Source: Cytophagales bacterium (GTDB lineage: Bacteria > Bacteroidota > Bacteroidia > Cytophagales > UBA9547). Taken from it: a DNA stretch of 7,164 nucleotides. The position numbers were made by a program, and so were the translations under genes. Of this stretch, positions 1-6,509 are shown piece after piece. Each line of letters starts with the position of its first letter. The stretch's first letter is position 1. Location: the NCBI GenBank assembly GCA_003476475.1, contig DMUD01000007.1, positions 1 through 7,164 on the forward strand, written 5' to 3'. Below the pieces are notes generated by a model, which worked only from the letters and a program-made list of their open reading frames with translations, searched no databases and was not told the DNA's origin.

Positions 1-387
1 GAACTCTTCCAACAAGCTTTCCATTTTTTCGAGTTGCGCTTTTTTGGGCAGGTTCGTCATTTCCAAAACCGAAAGAATATTTTCTTCTACACTCAAAGTC
101 CGAAAAACCGAAGGCTCTTGAGCCAAATACCCTATTCCTTTTTGTGCCCTGCGATACATGGGCAGTTGCGTGATTTCTTCGTCTTCCAAAAATACTTTTC
201 CTTGGTTGGGTTTAATGAGTCCTACTGTAATGTAGAAAGTCGTGGTTTTTCCTGCACCGTTTGGTCCTAATAAACCCACTATCTCACCTTGTTTCACATT
301 TACCGAAACATTGTTTACGACCGTGCGCGATTTGTAAAGTTTGTAAAGGTTTTCTGAACGAAGAGTGAGTTTTGAAGGCGAGTCCAT
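1..387 (-). CDS. lptB: LptB-like LPS export ABC transporter ATP-binding protein (partial, N-terminal half)
   Basis: The minus strand reads open from an ATG at 387 to the left edge, giving the first 129 residues of a protein usually about 240 long. Visible are the Walker A motif GPNGAGKTT (residues 41-49), the Q-loop glutamine Q90 in LAQEPSVF, and the stretch PMYRRAQKGIGYLAQ typical of LptB. The ABC signature, Walker B and switch histidine would lie beyond the edge. LptB is known as the cytoplasmic ATPase that, as a dimer with LptF and LptG, powers lipopolysaccharide extraction from the inner membrane towards the outer membrane. The gene is transcribed away from sucA, and a -7 promoter match lies about 20 bp upstream of the ATG. 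No Shine-Dalgarno is seen. Another ABC ATPase family is possible, but the residues after the Q-loop make LptB the best call. Confidence 0.88.
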   Translation of the reverse strand, partial: MDSPSKLTLRSENLYKLYKSRTVVNNVSVNVKQGEIVGLLGPNGAGKTTTFYITVGLIKPNQGKVFLEDEEITQLPMYRRAQKGIGYLAQEPSVFRTLSVEENILSVLEMTNLPKKAQLEKMESLLEEF

Positions 388-407
388 GCTGAAAAAGATA
401 ATTTTCT

Positions 408-415
408 CAAAGCTA
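408..415 (-). promoter_or_regulatory. Candidate Bacteroidota -7 element for lptB
   Basis: On the minus strand this reads TAGCTTTG, a full match to the Bacteroidota -7 consensus TAnnTTTG. It lies 20 bp before the lptB ATG, so the leader would be very short (about 15 nt). No clean TTG is seen at the -33 distance; the region there reads TGTGTG. The call rests on one short motif in A/T-rich DNA. Confidence 0.4.
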
Positions 416-464
416 CAATAAATCTATTTTTTCTTTTCACACACAGTAGGGAAATAGAAAGCAT

Positions 465-480
465 CTTGTATTATTACAAG
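465..480. repeat. Perfect inverted repeat, 6-bp arms, 4-bp spacer
   Basis: CTTGTA, spacer TTAT, then TACAAG. It is in the middle of the lptB-sucA divergent region and is the first of three perfect symmetric elements there. It could be an operator half-site pair or chance in A/T-rich DNA. No uridine run follows the right arm on the plus strand, so it is not a terminator in that direction. Confidence 0.45.
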
Positions 481-512
481 CAAAACTTATAAAATTCGTT
501 TTCTAAAATTAG

Positions 513-532
513 TATATTCGCATAAGCGAATA
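513..532. promoter_or_regulatory. Inverted repeat overlapping a weak -7 match upstream of sucA
   Basis: TATTCGC (515-521), spacer ATAA, then GCGAATA (526-532) form a perfect 7-bp inverted repeat. Its left arm overlaps TATATTCG (513-520), which matches TAnnTTTG at five of six fixed positions. No TTG lies at the proper -33 distance, so the promoter call is weak. If it is the sucA promoter, the repeat would cover the -7 element and the transcription start, where a repressor operator would be expected. Otherwise it could be a hairpin in the sucA leader. Confidence 0.35.
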
Positions 533-555
533 TTAAGTTTTAACTTTCTTTTAAA

Positions 556-569
556 CAATATTAATATTG
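556..569. repeat. Perfect 14-bp palindrome just upstream of sucA
   Basis: CAATATTAATATTG is a perfect palindrome with no spacer, ending 25 bp before the sucA ATG. Its right half contains TAATATTG (562-569), which matches the TAnnTTTG -7 consensus at five of six fixed positions. It is thus an alternative promoter or operator position. Pure A/T richness could produce it by chance. Confidence 0.4.
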
Positions 570-594
570 CAACATACTAAAACACACCAAGTTT

Positions 595-3330
595 ATGGAC
601 AAGTTTACATACATTTCCAATGCCGACCCAGTGGTGATAGACCAAATGTATCAATCCTACAAAGAGAATCCCACTTCCATAGATATTAGTTGGCAAAAAT
701 TTTTCGAAGGTTTCGATTTTTCACTTGCTAGGTATGGCGAAAACGATGGCGCCACCAAAACCAGTGAAGCCACTTCTGATGCTATTCTGGAAAAAGAAAT
801 TCAGGTGCGCACTTTTATTAATGCATATCGCAGAAGAGCACACTTACGCTCCAAGACTAATCCTGTAAGAGAGCGCAAAGACCGCAATGCACGCATCGAT
901 TTAGAAGATTTCGGATTGGGGGAAGCTGACATGGACACCAAATTTTGGGCTGGTCGAATAGTGGGGCTACAAGGTGGCACGCTGCGTCAGATTACTGAAA
1001 AACTGAAGAAGATATATTTGGGTACTATTGGGTTCGAGTACATGTACTTGCACGACCCCGAAAGGCTTAAATGGTTTCAAACGAAAGTGGAAACGGAATA
1101 CCCAACCTTCCAACCTAGTTTGAACGATAAAAAAAGAATTCTGAAGAAACTGAATGAAGCAGTCATCTTTGAAAATTTCTTGCATACTAAGTATGTGGGA
1201 CAAAAACGCTTTTCGTTGGAAGGTGGCGAAAGCACAATTCCAGGAATAGACCGTATCATTCAGCGCACTGCCGAATTGGGCGTGGAAGAGGTCATAATCG
1301 GAATGGCGCACCGGGGCCGATTAAATGTTTTGTGCAATATTTTGGGCAAAACGTATGAGCAGATATTCAATGAATTTGAGGGTGGCTCTACCCCCGACCT
1401 AACCATGGGCGATGGCGATGTGAAATACCACATGGGCTACAGTAGCCAAAAAAAGACGCTTTCAGATAAAATAATAAGTGTAAAACTTGCTCCAAACCCT
1501 TCGCATTTGGAGGCCGTTGACCCAGTTGTATTGGGCTACACCCGTGCACAAATAGATGATGATCATAAAGGTGATGCGAAAAAAGCCTTGCCTATTTTGA
1601 TACATGGCGACGCTGCCGTGGCTGGACAAGGCATCATTTACGAAATAGCCCAAATGGCCAAACTAGAAGGCTACAACGTAGGAGGTACCATTCACTTTGT
1701 TATCAACAACCAGGTAGGTTTCACGACCGATTTTGACGATGCCCGCTCGAGCACCTATTGTACTGATGTGGCGAAGGTAATAGACGCACCTGTGTTACAC
1801 GTAAATGGCGACAGTGTGGAAGATGTCTTCTTTGCGGCTTCATTGGCGGCAGAATATCGTCAAACATTCGGTCGAGATATTTTTATAGACATGGTGTGCT
1901 ACCGTAGACATGGGCACAACGAAAGCGATGAGCCTAAATTCACTCAACCCAAGTTGTACAACATCATTGCCAAGCACCCAAATCCGCGCGAGATTTATGT
2001 AAAAAAACTCACAGAACGTGCCGATGTTGATGCCAAGTTGGCACAAGATATGGACGAAAAGTTCCGTAACCTATTGCAAGACAGGTTGAATTTGGTGAAA
2101 CAAAAGCCTCTTCCCTATGCGCCACAAAAGCAGGAAGAAGAGTGGCTTTCGATGCGCAAATCCACACCAGTAGATTTTGACATTTCGCCAGTTACGGCCA
2201 TAGGCCCAAAAGAAATTGACAAAATAGCCGATGCCCTGTGTAATGTCCCCAACGGTTTCAAGCCTTTGAAACAAATTGACAATTTGCTGAAAGACCGCAA
2301 AAAGATGTTTAAAGAAACCAAAATGCTGAACTGGGCTACGGCCGAACTTTTGGCATTCGGTTCGCTTTTGAATGAAGGAAAATTTGTTCGCATGTCGGGA
2401 CAGGATGTGAAGCGAGGCACTTTCTCCTCGCGCCATGCCATTTTGTTTGATGCCGAAACCAACGAACAATACAATAGCTTGAACGCTGTTACCAACGGCG
2501 AGAATAGGCTGCGTATTTACAATTCACTGCTTTCAGAATATGGGGTATTGGGTTTTGAATATGGGTACGCCATGGCTTCTCCCAACGCACTTACCATTTG
2601 GGAAGCGCAATTTGGCGATTTTGCCAATGGGACACAGGTAATAATTGACCAGTTTGTTGCCAGTGCCGAAAGCAAATGGCAACGCATGAACAATTTGGTA
2701 TTGTTGCTGCCTCATGGTTACGAAGGACAAGGTCCCGAGCACTCCAGTGCCCGATTGGAGCGTTTCTTGCAGTTGTGTGCGGAATATAACATGATAGTGG
2801 CCAACATTACTTTGCCAAGTAACTATTTCCACTTCTTGCGCAGGCAGCTGGCTTGGCCTTTCCGCAAACCGGCAGTGGTCATGTCGCCCAAATCGCTTTT
2901 GCGCCACCCTCTTTGTGTTTCTTCTTTGGAAGATTTTACCCGTGGTGGTTTTCACGAATTAATAGATGATTGGACAGTAAAACCCAAGGATGTGAAGAAA
3001 GTATTGGTTTGCAGTGGCAAAATTTATTTCGACCTGTATGCCGAACAGCAAGCCAAAAAACGGAACGATGTGGCCATTGTACGCATGGAACAATTGTTCC
3101 CGCTACCTGAAAAGCAACTCGACAACCTGATTTTGAAATACAAAGGAGCTCGGTTTATGTGGGTACAAGAAGAACCCGAAAACATGGGCGCTTGGGGATA
3201 TATATTGCGAGTGTACCGAAAAATAAATTGGGAGCTTTCGGCGCGCAAAGCCAGTGCTTCGCCTGCTACAGGATATCACAAAGTACACGTGAAAGAACAA
3301 GAAGAGATTGTCAAAAAAGCCTTTGCTTAA
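595..3330 (+). CDS. sucA: 2-oxoglutarate dehydrogenase E1 component
   Basis: This complete 911-residue protein is close to the 933 of E. coli SucA. It is the thiamine-diphosphate-dependent E1 that decarboxylates 2-oxoglutarate and succinylates lipoyl groups on SucB, in the cytoplasmic TCA-cycle complex. The N-terminus (residues 7-41) is the E2/E3-binding segment of the E1o family. Next come GMAHRGR (236-242), GDVKYHMG (274-281) and the ThDP/metal motif, from GDAAVAGQG (338-346) to NN (371-372). GHNESDEP (440-447) follows. The pyrimidine-binding transketolase region spans about 580-775, with RGTFSSRHA (607-615) and later EYGYAMASPNALTIWEAQFG. The C-terminal domain carries QEEPENMGAW (858-867). 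All expected motifs are intact. The ATG at 595 gives the canonical N-terminus; no Shine-Dalgarno precedes it. sucB follows after 27 bp, so the two are almost certainly co-transcribed. Confidence 0.98.
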   Translation: MDKFTYISNADPVVIDQMYQSYKENPTSIDISWQKFFEGFDFSLARYGENDGATKTSEATSDAILEKEIQVRTFINAYRRRAHLRSKTNPVRERKDRNARIDLEDFGLGEADMDTKFWAGRIVGLQGGTLRQITEKLKKIYLGTIGFEYMYLHDPERLKWFQTKVETEYPTFQPSLNDKKRILKKLNEAVIFENFLHTKYVGQKRFSLEGGESTIPGIDRIIQRTAELGVEEVIIGMAHRGRLNVLCNILGKTYEQIFNEFEGGSTPDLTMGDGDVKYHMGYSSQKKTLSDKIISVKLAPNPSHLEAVDPVVLGYTRAQIDDDHKGDAKKALPILIHGDAAVAGQGIIYEIAQMAKLEGYNVGGTIHFVINNQVGFTTDFDDARSSTYCTDVAKVIDAPVLHVNGDSVEDVFFAASLAAEYRQTFGRDIFIDMVCYRRHGHNESDEPKFTQPKLYNIIAKHPNPREIYVKKLTERADVDAKLAQDMDEKFRNLLQDRLNLVKQKPLPYAPQKQEEEWLSMRKSTPVDFDISPVTAIGPKEIDKIADALCNVPNGFKPLKQIDNLLKDRKKMFKETKMLNWATAELLAFGSLLNEGKFVRMSGQDVKRGTFSSRHAILFDAETNEQYNSLNAVTNGENRLRIYNSLLSEYGVLGFEYGYAMASPNALTIWEAQFGDFANGTQVIIDQFVASAESKWQRMNNLVLLLPHGYEGQGPEHSSARLERFLQLCAEYNMIVANITLPSNYFHFLRRQLAWPFRKPAVVMSPKSLLRHPLCVSSLEDFTRGGFHELIDDWTVKPKDVKKVLVCSGKIYFDLYAEQQAKKRNDVAIVRMEQLFPLPEKQLDNLILKYKGARFMWVQEEPENMGAWGYILRVYRKINWELSARKASASPATGYHKVHVKEQEEIVKKAFA

Positions 3331-3357
3331 TTTTTACCTGATTATAAAAATAAAATC

Positions 3358-4884
3358 ATGAGTTTAGAAGTAAAAGTACCCACAGTTGGGGAATCCATTA
3401 CCGAAGTAACCATTGCCAAATGGCACAAGAAATCGGGAGATACAGTTGCTTTGAACGACCTTTTGTGCGAGCTAGAGTCGGACAAGGCTACTTTTGAGTT
3501 GAATGCCGAATCGGCTGGAGTGTTGGAGATAGTAGCCAAGGAAGGAGACACCGTTCCGATTGGTGCTATCGTCTGTAAGATTTCAGAAGCCAAAGTTGAC
3601 GGTTCGCAGCTGAAGGTTGAAAGCAAAAAAGAAGAAAACAATAAGCAGTCAACAATAAGCAGTCAACAGTCAACGCCAAAAGTATTGGAAGTAAAAGTGC
3701 CTACAGTTGGCGAGTCCATTACCGAAGTTACTTTGGCCAACTGGCTAAAAAAAGACGGTGAAATGGTAAAACAGAACGATGTGTTGTGTGAACTGGAATC
3801 GGACAAAGCCACTTTCGAACTGAATGCGGAAACGAGTGGCATATTGCGCACTGTGGCCAAACAAGGCGATGTGTTGCCCATCGGAGCGCTTATTTGCAAA
3901 ATAGAAGAAAGTTCAGTTGACAGTTCACAGTTGACAGTTGACAGTAAAAAAGCAGAGTCGGCATCTGAAAGTACTGAAAACCGTCAACCTTCAACCGTCA
4001 ACTATGCAGCTGGTCATGCATCGCCGGCGGCAGCCAAAATATTGGCAGAAAAAGGAATAAATTCTTCCGAAGTGAAAGGCACAGGAGTAGATGGCCGCAT
4101 AACAAAAGAAGATGCCGCCAACGCCCAAAAAGTACAAGCAACAACTGTAAAATCTGAAAATGTTTCGGTTTCAATGGGAGGTAACAGAGAATCGACTGCA
4201 CAAAAAATGTCGCCGCTACGCAAAACCGTAGCCCGAAGATTGGTAGCTGTGAAAAACGAAACGGCCATGCTCACCACTTTCAACGAAGTGGACATGAAGC
4301 CGATTATGGAATTGAGGGCCAAATACAAAGATGCTTTCAAAGAGAAGCACGGCGTAGGGCTTGGGTTCATGTCGTTTTTTACCAAAGCATGTTGCGTAGC
4401 ATTGCAAGAGTTTCCTGCCGTAAATGCCCAAATAAACGGCGACGAAATCATCTACAACAATTTTTGCGATGTATCGATTGCCGTTTCGGCACCCAAAGGC
4501 TTGGTAGTGCCGGTCATACGCAATGCCGAAGCAATGAACTTTGACCAAATAGAGAAGGAAGTGGTACGCTTGGCTACTCGCGCGCGCGACAACAAGTTAA
4601 CCATCGAGGAAATGACGGGCGGAACCTTTACCATTACCAACGGTGGTGTGTTTGGCAGTATGCTTTCTACACCCATCATCAATGCTCCACAATCGGCCAT
4701 ACTTGGTATGCACAACATTGTGGAACGCCCCGTGGCAGTAAACGGACAGGTGGTTATAAAACCCATCATGTATGTGGCGCTTTCTTACGACCATCGCATT
4801 ATCGACGGCCGCGAGTCGGTGGGCTTCCTAGTGCGCGTAAAACAATTGTTGGAAGACCCTACAAGATTGATATTGGGGGTATAA
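3358..4884 (+). CDS. sucB: 2-oxoglutarate dehydrogenase E2, dihydrolipoyl succinyltransferase, with two lipoyl domains
   Basis: A complete 508-residue E2, about 100 longer than E. coli SucB (405) because the lipoyl domain is doubled. Lipoyl domains span roughly residues 4-78 and 111-185, each with ELESDKATFELNAE; the lipoylated lysines are K43 and K150. A linker rich in Ser, Thr and Gln leads to the peripheral subunit-binding domain (about 219-256, ASPAAAKILAEKG, GTGVDGRITKED). The catalytic domain (about 283-508) shows KMSPLRKTVARRL, LTTFNEVDMKPIMELR, GGTFTITNGGVFGSMLSTP and the active-site SYDHRIIDGRES with H479 and D483. TTFNEVDM and the final LLEDPTRL are typical of the succinyltransferase rather than the acetyltransferase. 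It takes succinyl from SucA and makes succinyl-CoA; its lipoyl groups are reoxidised by an E3 encoded elsewhere. The start ATG is 27 bp after sucA, and a terminator follows the stop. Confidence 0.97.
   Translation: MSLEVKVPTVGESITEVTIAKWHKKSGDTVALNDLLCELESDKATFELNAESAGVLEIVAKEGDTVPIGAIVCKISEAKVDGSQLKVESKKEENNKQSTISSQQSTPKVLEVKVPTVGESITEVTLANWLKKDGEMVKQNDVLCELESDKATFELNAETSGILRTVAKQGDVLPIGALICKIEESSVDSSQLTVDSKKAESASESTENRQPSTVNYAAGHASPAAAKILAEKGINSSEVKGTGVDGRITKEDAANAQKVQATTVKSENVSVSMGGNRESTAQKMSPLRKTVARRLVAVKNETAMLTTFNEVDMKPIMELRAKYKDAFKEKHGVGLGFMSFFTKACCVALQEFPAVNAQINGDEIIYNNFCDVSIAVSAPKGLVVPVIRNAEAMNFDQIEKEVVRLATRARDNKLTIEEMTGGTFTITNGGVFGSMLSTPIINAPQSAILGMHNIVERPVAVNGQVVIKPIMYVALSYDHRIIDGRESVGFLVRVKQLLEDPTRLILGV
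3367..3954 (+). repeat. Tandem duplication of the lipoyl-domain coding unit within sucB
   Basis: Residues 4-91 and 111-198 align without gaps at an offset of 107 residues (321 bp). My hand count gives roughly 70% identical amino acids, including unbroken blocks EVKVPTVGESITEVT and LCELESDKATFELNAE. Similarity continues past the folded domain into the linker (VDGSQLKVESKK against VDSSQLTVDSKK), so the duplicated unit included linker. Many codons differ at third positions, so the copies are not a very recent duplication. Confidence 0.9.
3595..3674 (+). repeat. Heptamer-built linker DNA after lipoyl domain 1
   Basis: Bases 3595-3622 are four 7-bp units related to GTTGACA but degenerate (GTTGACG, GTTCGCA, GCTGAAG, GTTGAAA). 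Bases 3647-3674 are four 7-bp slots, of which three read AGTCAAC, the inverse complement of the GTTGACN core; the other is AATAAGC. A perfect 14-bp tandem direct repeat, ATAAGCAGTCAACA, lies at 3641-3654 and 3655-3668. All of this is inside the sucB reading frame and codes for a hydrophilic Ser/Thr/Gln/Lys linker. Confidence 0.75.
3916..4002 (+). repeat. Heptamer-built linker DNA after lipoyl domain 2
   Basis: Bases 3916-3943 are four perfectly phased 7-bp units: three GTTGACA and one GTTCACA. Bases 3982-4002 are three units of the inverse type (CGTCAAC twice, CTTCAAC once). The layout copies that of the first linker, and the first array is at the exactly homologous place 321 bp downstream. 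The two arrays are partly complementary and could pair in the transcript as an imperfect stem. They code for the linker between lipoyl domain 2 and the subunit-binding domain. Confidence 0.8.
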
Positions 4885-4901
4885 GTCCTCTTTTCAAATT
4901 T

Positions 4902-4939
4902 AAAAGCCTGCCAAAACTTATGTTTTGGTAGGCTTTTTT
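4902..4939 (+). terminator. Intrinsic terminator of the sucAB operon
   Basis: A 16-bp stem pairs 4902-4917 (AAAAGCCTGCCAAAAC) with 4922-4937, with one G-T wobble and a 4-nt loop TTAT, and runs into a six-T tract ending at 4939. It begins 17 bp after the sucB stop codon. The A run on the left arm could let it work in the opposite direction too, but no gene is read that way nearby. Confidence 0.92.
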
Positions 4940-5001
4940 CGTTTAAAATGCTATTAATGGACCCATTGGGTAAAATGAATGCTTGCTAAATTATATTTAT
5001 T

Positions 5002-5029
5002 TTGTATGTGTTTAAATACTGTATATTTG
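5002..5029 (+). promoter_or_regulatory. Candidate Bacteroidota promoter for the DEAD-box helicase gene
   Basis: TTG at 5002-5004 (within TTTG), a 17-bp spacer, then TATATTTG at 5022-5029, a full match to the -7 consensus TAnnTTTG. The start of transcription would be near 5034-5036, about 135 nt before the helicase ATG. It follows the sucB terminator, which supports independent transcription of the helicase gene. Confidence 0.6.
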
Positions 5030-5035
5030 AATTGC

Positions 5036-5169
5036 TTTAAGAATTAATTCTTGCGGTTGTGGTACACATTCCACAAGCTACCTCCTCTCAATGAGTATAA
5101 TTTGACTACCTTTACCATTCTCATTAGCAATTCCTGCTAATCATTTTCTTGAAAAACGACACCTCCCCT
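5036..5169 (+). other. Long helicase leader with symmetric elements
   Basis: No gene is seen in this stretch. It holds a perfect 14-bp palindrome AAGAATTAATTCTT (5039-5052), at or just after the predicted transcription start. A hairpin candidate follows, pairing TTGTGG (5057-5062) with CCACAA (5071-5076), extended by GC/GC beyond a two-base bulge, with an 8-nt loop. A third element is ATTAGCA (5123-5129), spacer ATTCC, TGCTAAT (5135-5141), ending 28 bp before the ATG. Long structured leaders are known for some cold-induced RNA helicase genes; that this is one is only inference. Confidence 0.45.
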
Positions 5170-6462
5170 ATGACATTTGACGATTTAGGCCTTATCGAGC
5201 CCATTCTTCGGGCTTTGAAAACAGAAGGATATACTACCCCTACTCCCATCCAAGCACAAGCCATTCCTTCTTTGCTTCAACACCGCGACTTATTGGGTTG
5301 TGCACAAACGGGTACTGGAAAAACGGCTGCTTTTGCCATTCCCATCATTCAGCTATTGCATGCCAAACCACCTGTAGAAAGAGGAAAAAAGCCGATTAAA
5401 TCCTTGATTTTGACTCCCACGCGCGAACTTGCGATTCAGATTGCCGACAGTTTTGCGGCATACGGACGCTATTGCCATTTGGCTCATACGGTGGTGTTTG
5501 GCGGTGTATCGCAAAAAGCGCAAACCGATGCCTTGGGCAAAGGTGTCGATATATTGATTGCTACCCCTGGCCGCTTGCTCGACTTGATGCAACAAGGCTT
5601 TGTTCACCTTCAGCACATCGAGCTTTTTGTGTTGGACGAGGCGGACCGCATGTTGGACATGGGTTTTGTAAACGACGTGAAAAAGGTCATTGCCAAATTG
5701 CCTCCAAAAAGGCAATCGCTGTTCTTTTCGGCTACTATGCCGCCCGAAATCCAAAAACTGGCCGATACTATTTTGGTCAATCCTGTGAAGGTAGAAGTCA
5801 CTCCCGTTTCGTCCACTGCCGAAAAGGTGCAACAGGCCATCTTCTTTGTGGAAAAAACCAATAAAAAACACTTGCTTCGCCACGTGCTGAAAGACACCAA
5901 TTATGGCAGCATCTTGGTTTTTACGCGTACCAAACATGGTGCCGACAAGGTGGTGAAAGACTTGAACGGCGTAGGCATCAGCGCCGAGGCCATTCATGGC
6001 AACAAATCGCAAAATGCACGCCAAAGGGCGCTTTCCAATTTCAAATCGAAAGTCACAAGGGTGCTGGTAGCCACTGACATTGCCGCCCGAGGCATTGATA
6101 TCGACGATTTACCCTTGGTCATCAATTACGAATTGCCCAATGAGCCCGAGACCTATGTGCATCGAATAGGACGCACGGGAAGAGCCGGAGCAAGTGGCAT
6201 GGCTTTGTCTTTTTGCGATCAAGAAGAAAGGGCCTATCTGAAATTGATTCAAAAACTCATCAATAAAACTTTAACCGTTCAGGACAAACATCCTTTTTTG
6301 CCACAAGACCCTCGTTTCTTCATGGATACCGTGGCGCCCAGCAAATCGCCAAATGATAGACGACCTTCTAAAAAGACATCTCATAGAGGGGAGCACAAGC
6401 GCCCTATGAATTCTTCATCTAAAAGAGAGGAAGAAAAAAAACCTTGGTTCAGAAAGAGGTAG
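5170..6462 (+). CDS. rhlE: DEAD-box ATP-dependent RNA helicase, RhlE type
   Basis: This complete 430-residue cytoplasmic helicase unwinds RNA duplexes with ATP, typically in ribosome assembly or RNA decay. All core motifs are present: the Q-motif region with FDDLGL and TPTPIQ, Walker A AQTGTGKT (45-52), PTREL (83-87), TPGR (132-135), DEAD (156-159), SAT (187-189), ILVFTRTKHGAD, ARGIDI (306-311) and HRIGRTGR (331-338). After the second RecA-like domain is a short, highly basic tail (about 370-430) rich in Lys, Arg and Ser, ending PWFRKR, as in many RhlE-type proteins that bind RNA with the tail. I chose ATG 5170 because it gives the usual N-terminus MTFDDLGL; a TTG at 5149 would add only seven residues. 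The gene follows its own promoter and a long leader. The exact paralog (RhlE or another cold-shock helicase) is not certain. Confidence 0.93.
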   Translation: MTFDDLGLIEPILRALKTEGYTTPTPIQAQAIPSLLQHRDLLGCAQTGTGKTAAFAIPIIQLLHAKPPVERGKKPIKSLILTPTRELAIQIADSFAAYGRYCHLAHTVVFGGVSQKAQTDALGKGVDILIATPGRLLDLMQQGFVHLQHIELFVLDEADRMLDMGFVNDVKKVIAKLPPKRQSLFFSATMPPEIQKLADTILVNPVKVEVTPVSSTAEKVQQAIFFVEKTNKKHLLRHVLKDTNYGSILVFTRTKHGADKVVKDLNGVGISAEAIHGNKSQNARQRALSNFKSKVTRVLVATDIAARGIDIDDLPLVINYELPNEPETYVHRIGRTGRAGASGMALSFCDQEERAYLKLIQKLINKTLTVQDKHPFLPQDPRFFMDTVAPSKSPNDRRPSKKTSHRGEHKRPMNSSSKREEEKKPWFRKR

Positions 6463-6509
6463 ATTACTAGTTGGAGCAAATAATTGTTCTAATCGTACGT
6501 TTTAAAAAG

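Noticed and set aside
34..270. Open plus-strand frame of 78 codons at the left edge
   Set aside because: It is antisense to the clear lptB frame with its Walker A motif and Q-loop, and its translation looks like no family I know.
2413..2439. SSRHA in SucA where E. coli has a His before RHA
   Set aside because: That position also varies between families (Gln in mycobacterial enzymes, as I recall), and all catalytic motifs are intact, so it does not suggest an inactive enzyme.
2071..2495. Overlapping minus-strand frames of 126-132 codons opposite sucA
   Set aside because: They are shadows of the conserved sucA coding sequence; no start context, no family motifs.
4961..4971. Short inverted repeat ACCCA-T-TGGGT after the sucB terminator
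   Set aside because: Only 5-bp arms with a one-base centre, too tight to be an RNA hairpin, and not linked to any promoter element.
5149..5169. TTG start giving the helicase seven more residues (MKNDTSP)
   Set aside because: ATG 5170 gives the family-typical MTFDDLGL start, and the extra residues have no counterpart that I know in this family.
5353..6024. Minus-strand frame of 223 codons opposite the helicase gene
   Set aside because: Long, but fully inside the conserved DEAD-box core on the other strand, with a His/Gln/Phe-rich translation typical of an antisense shadow.
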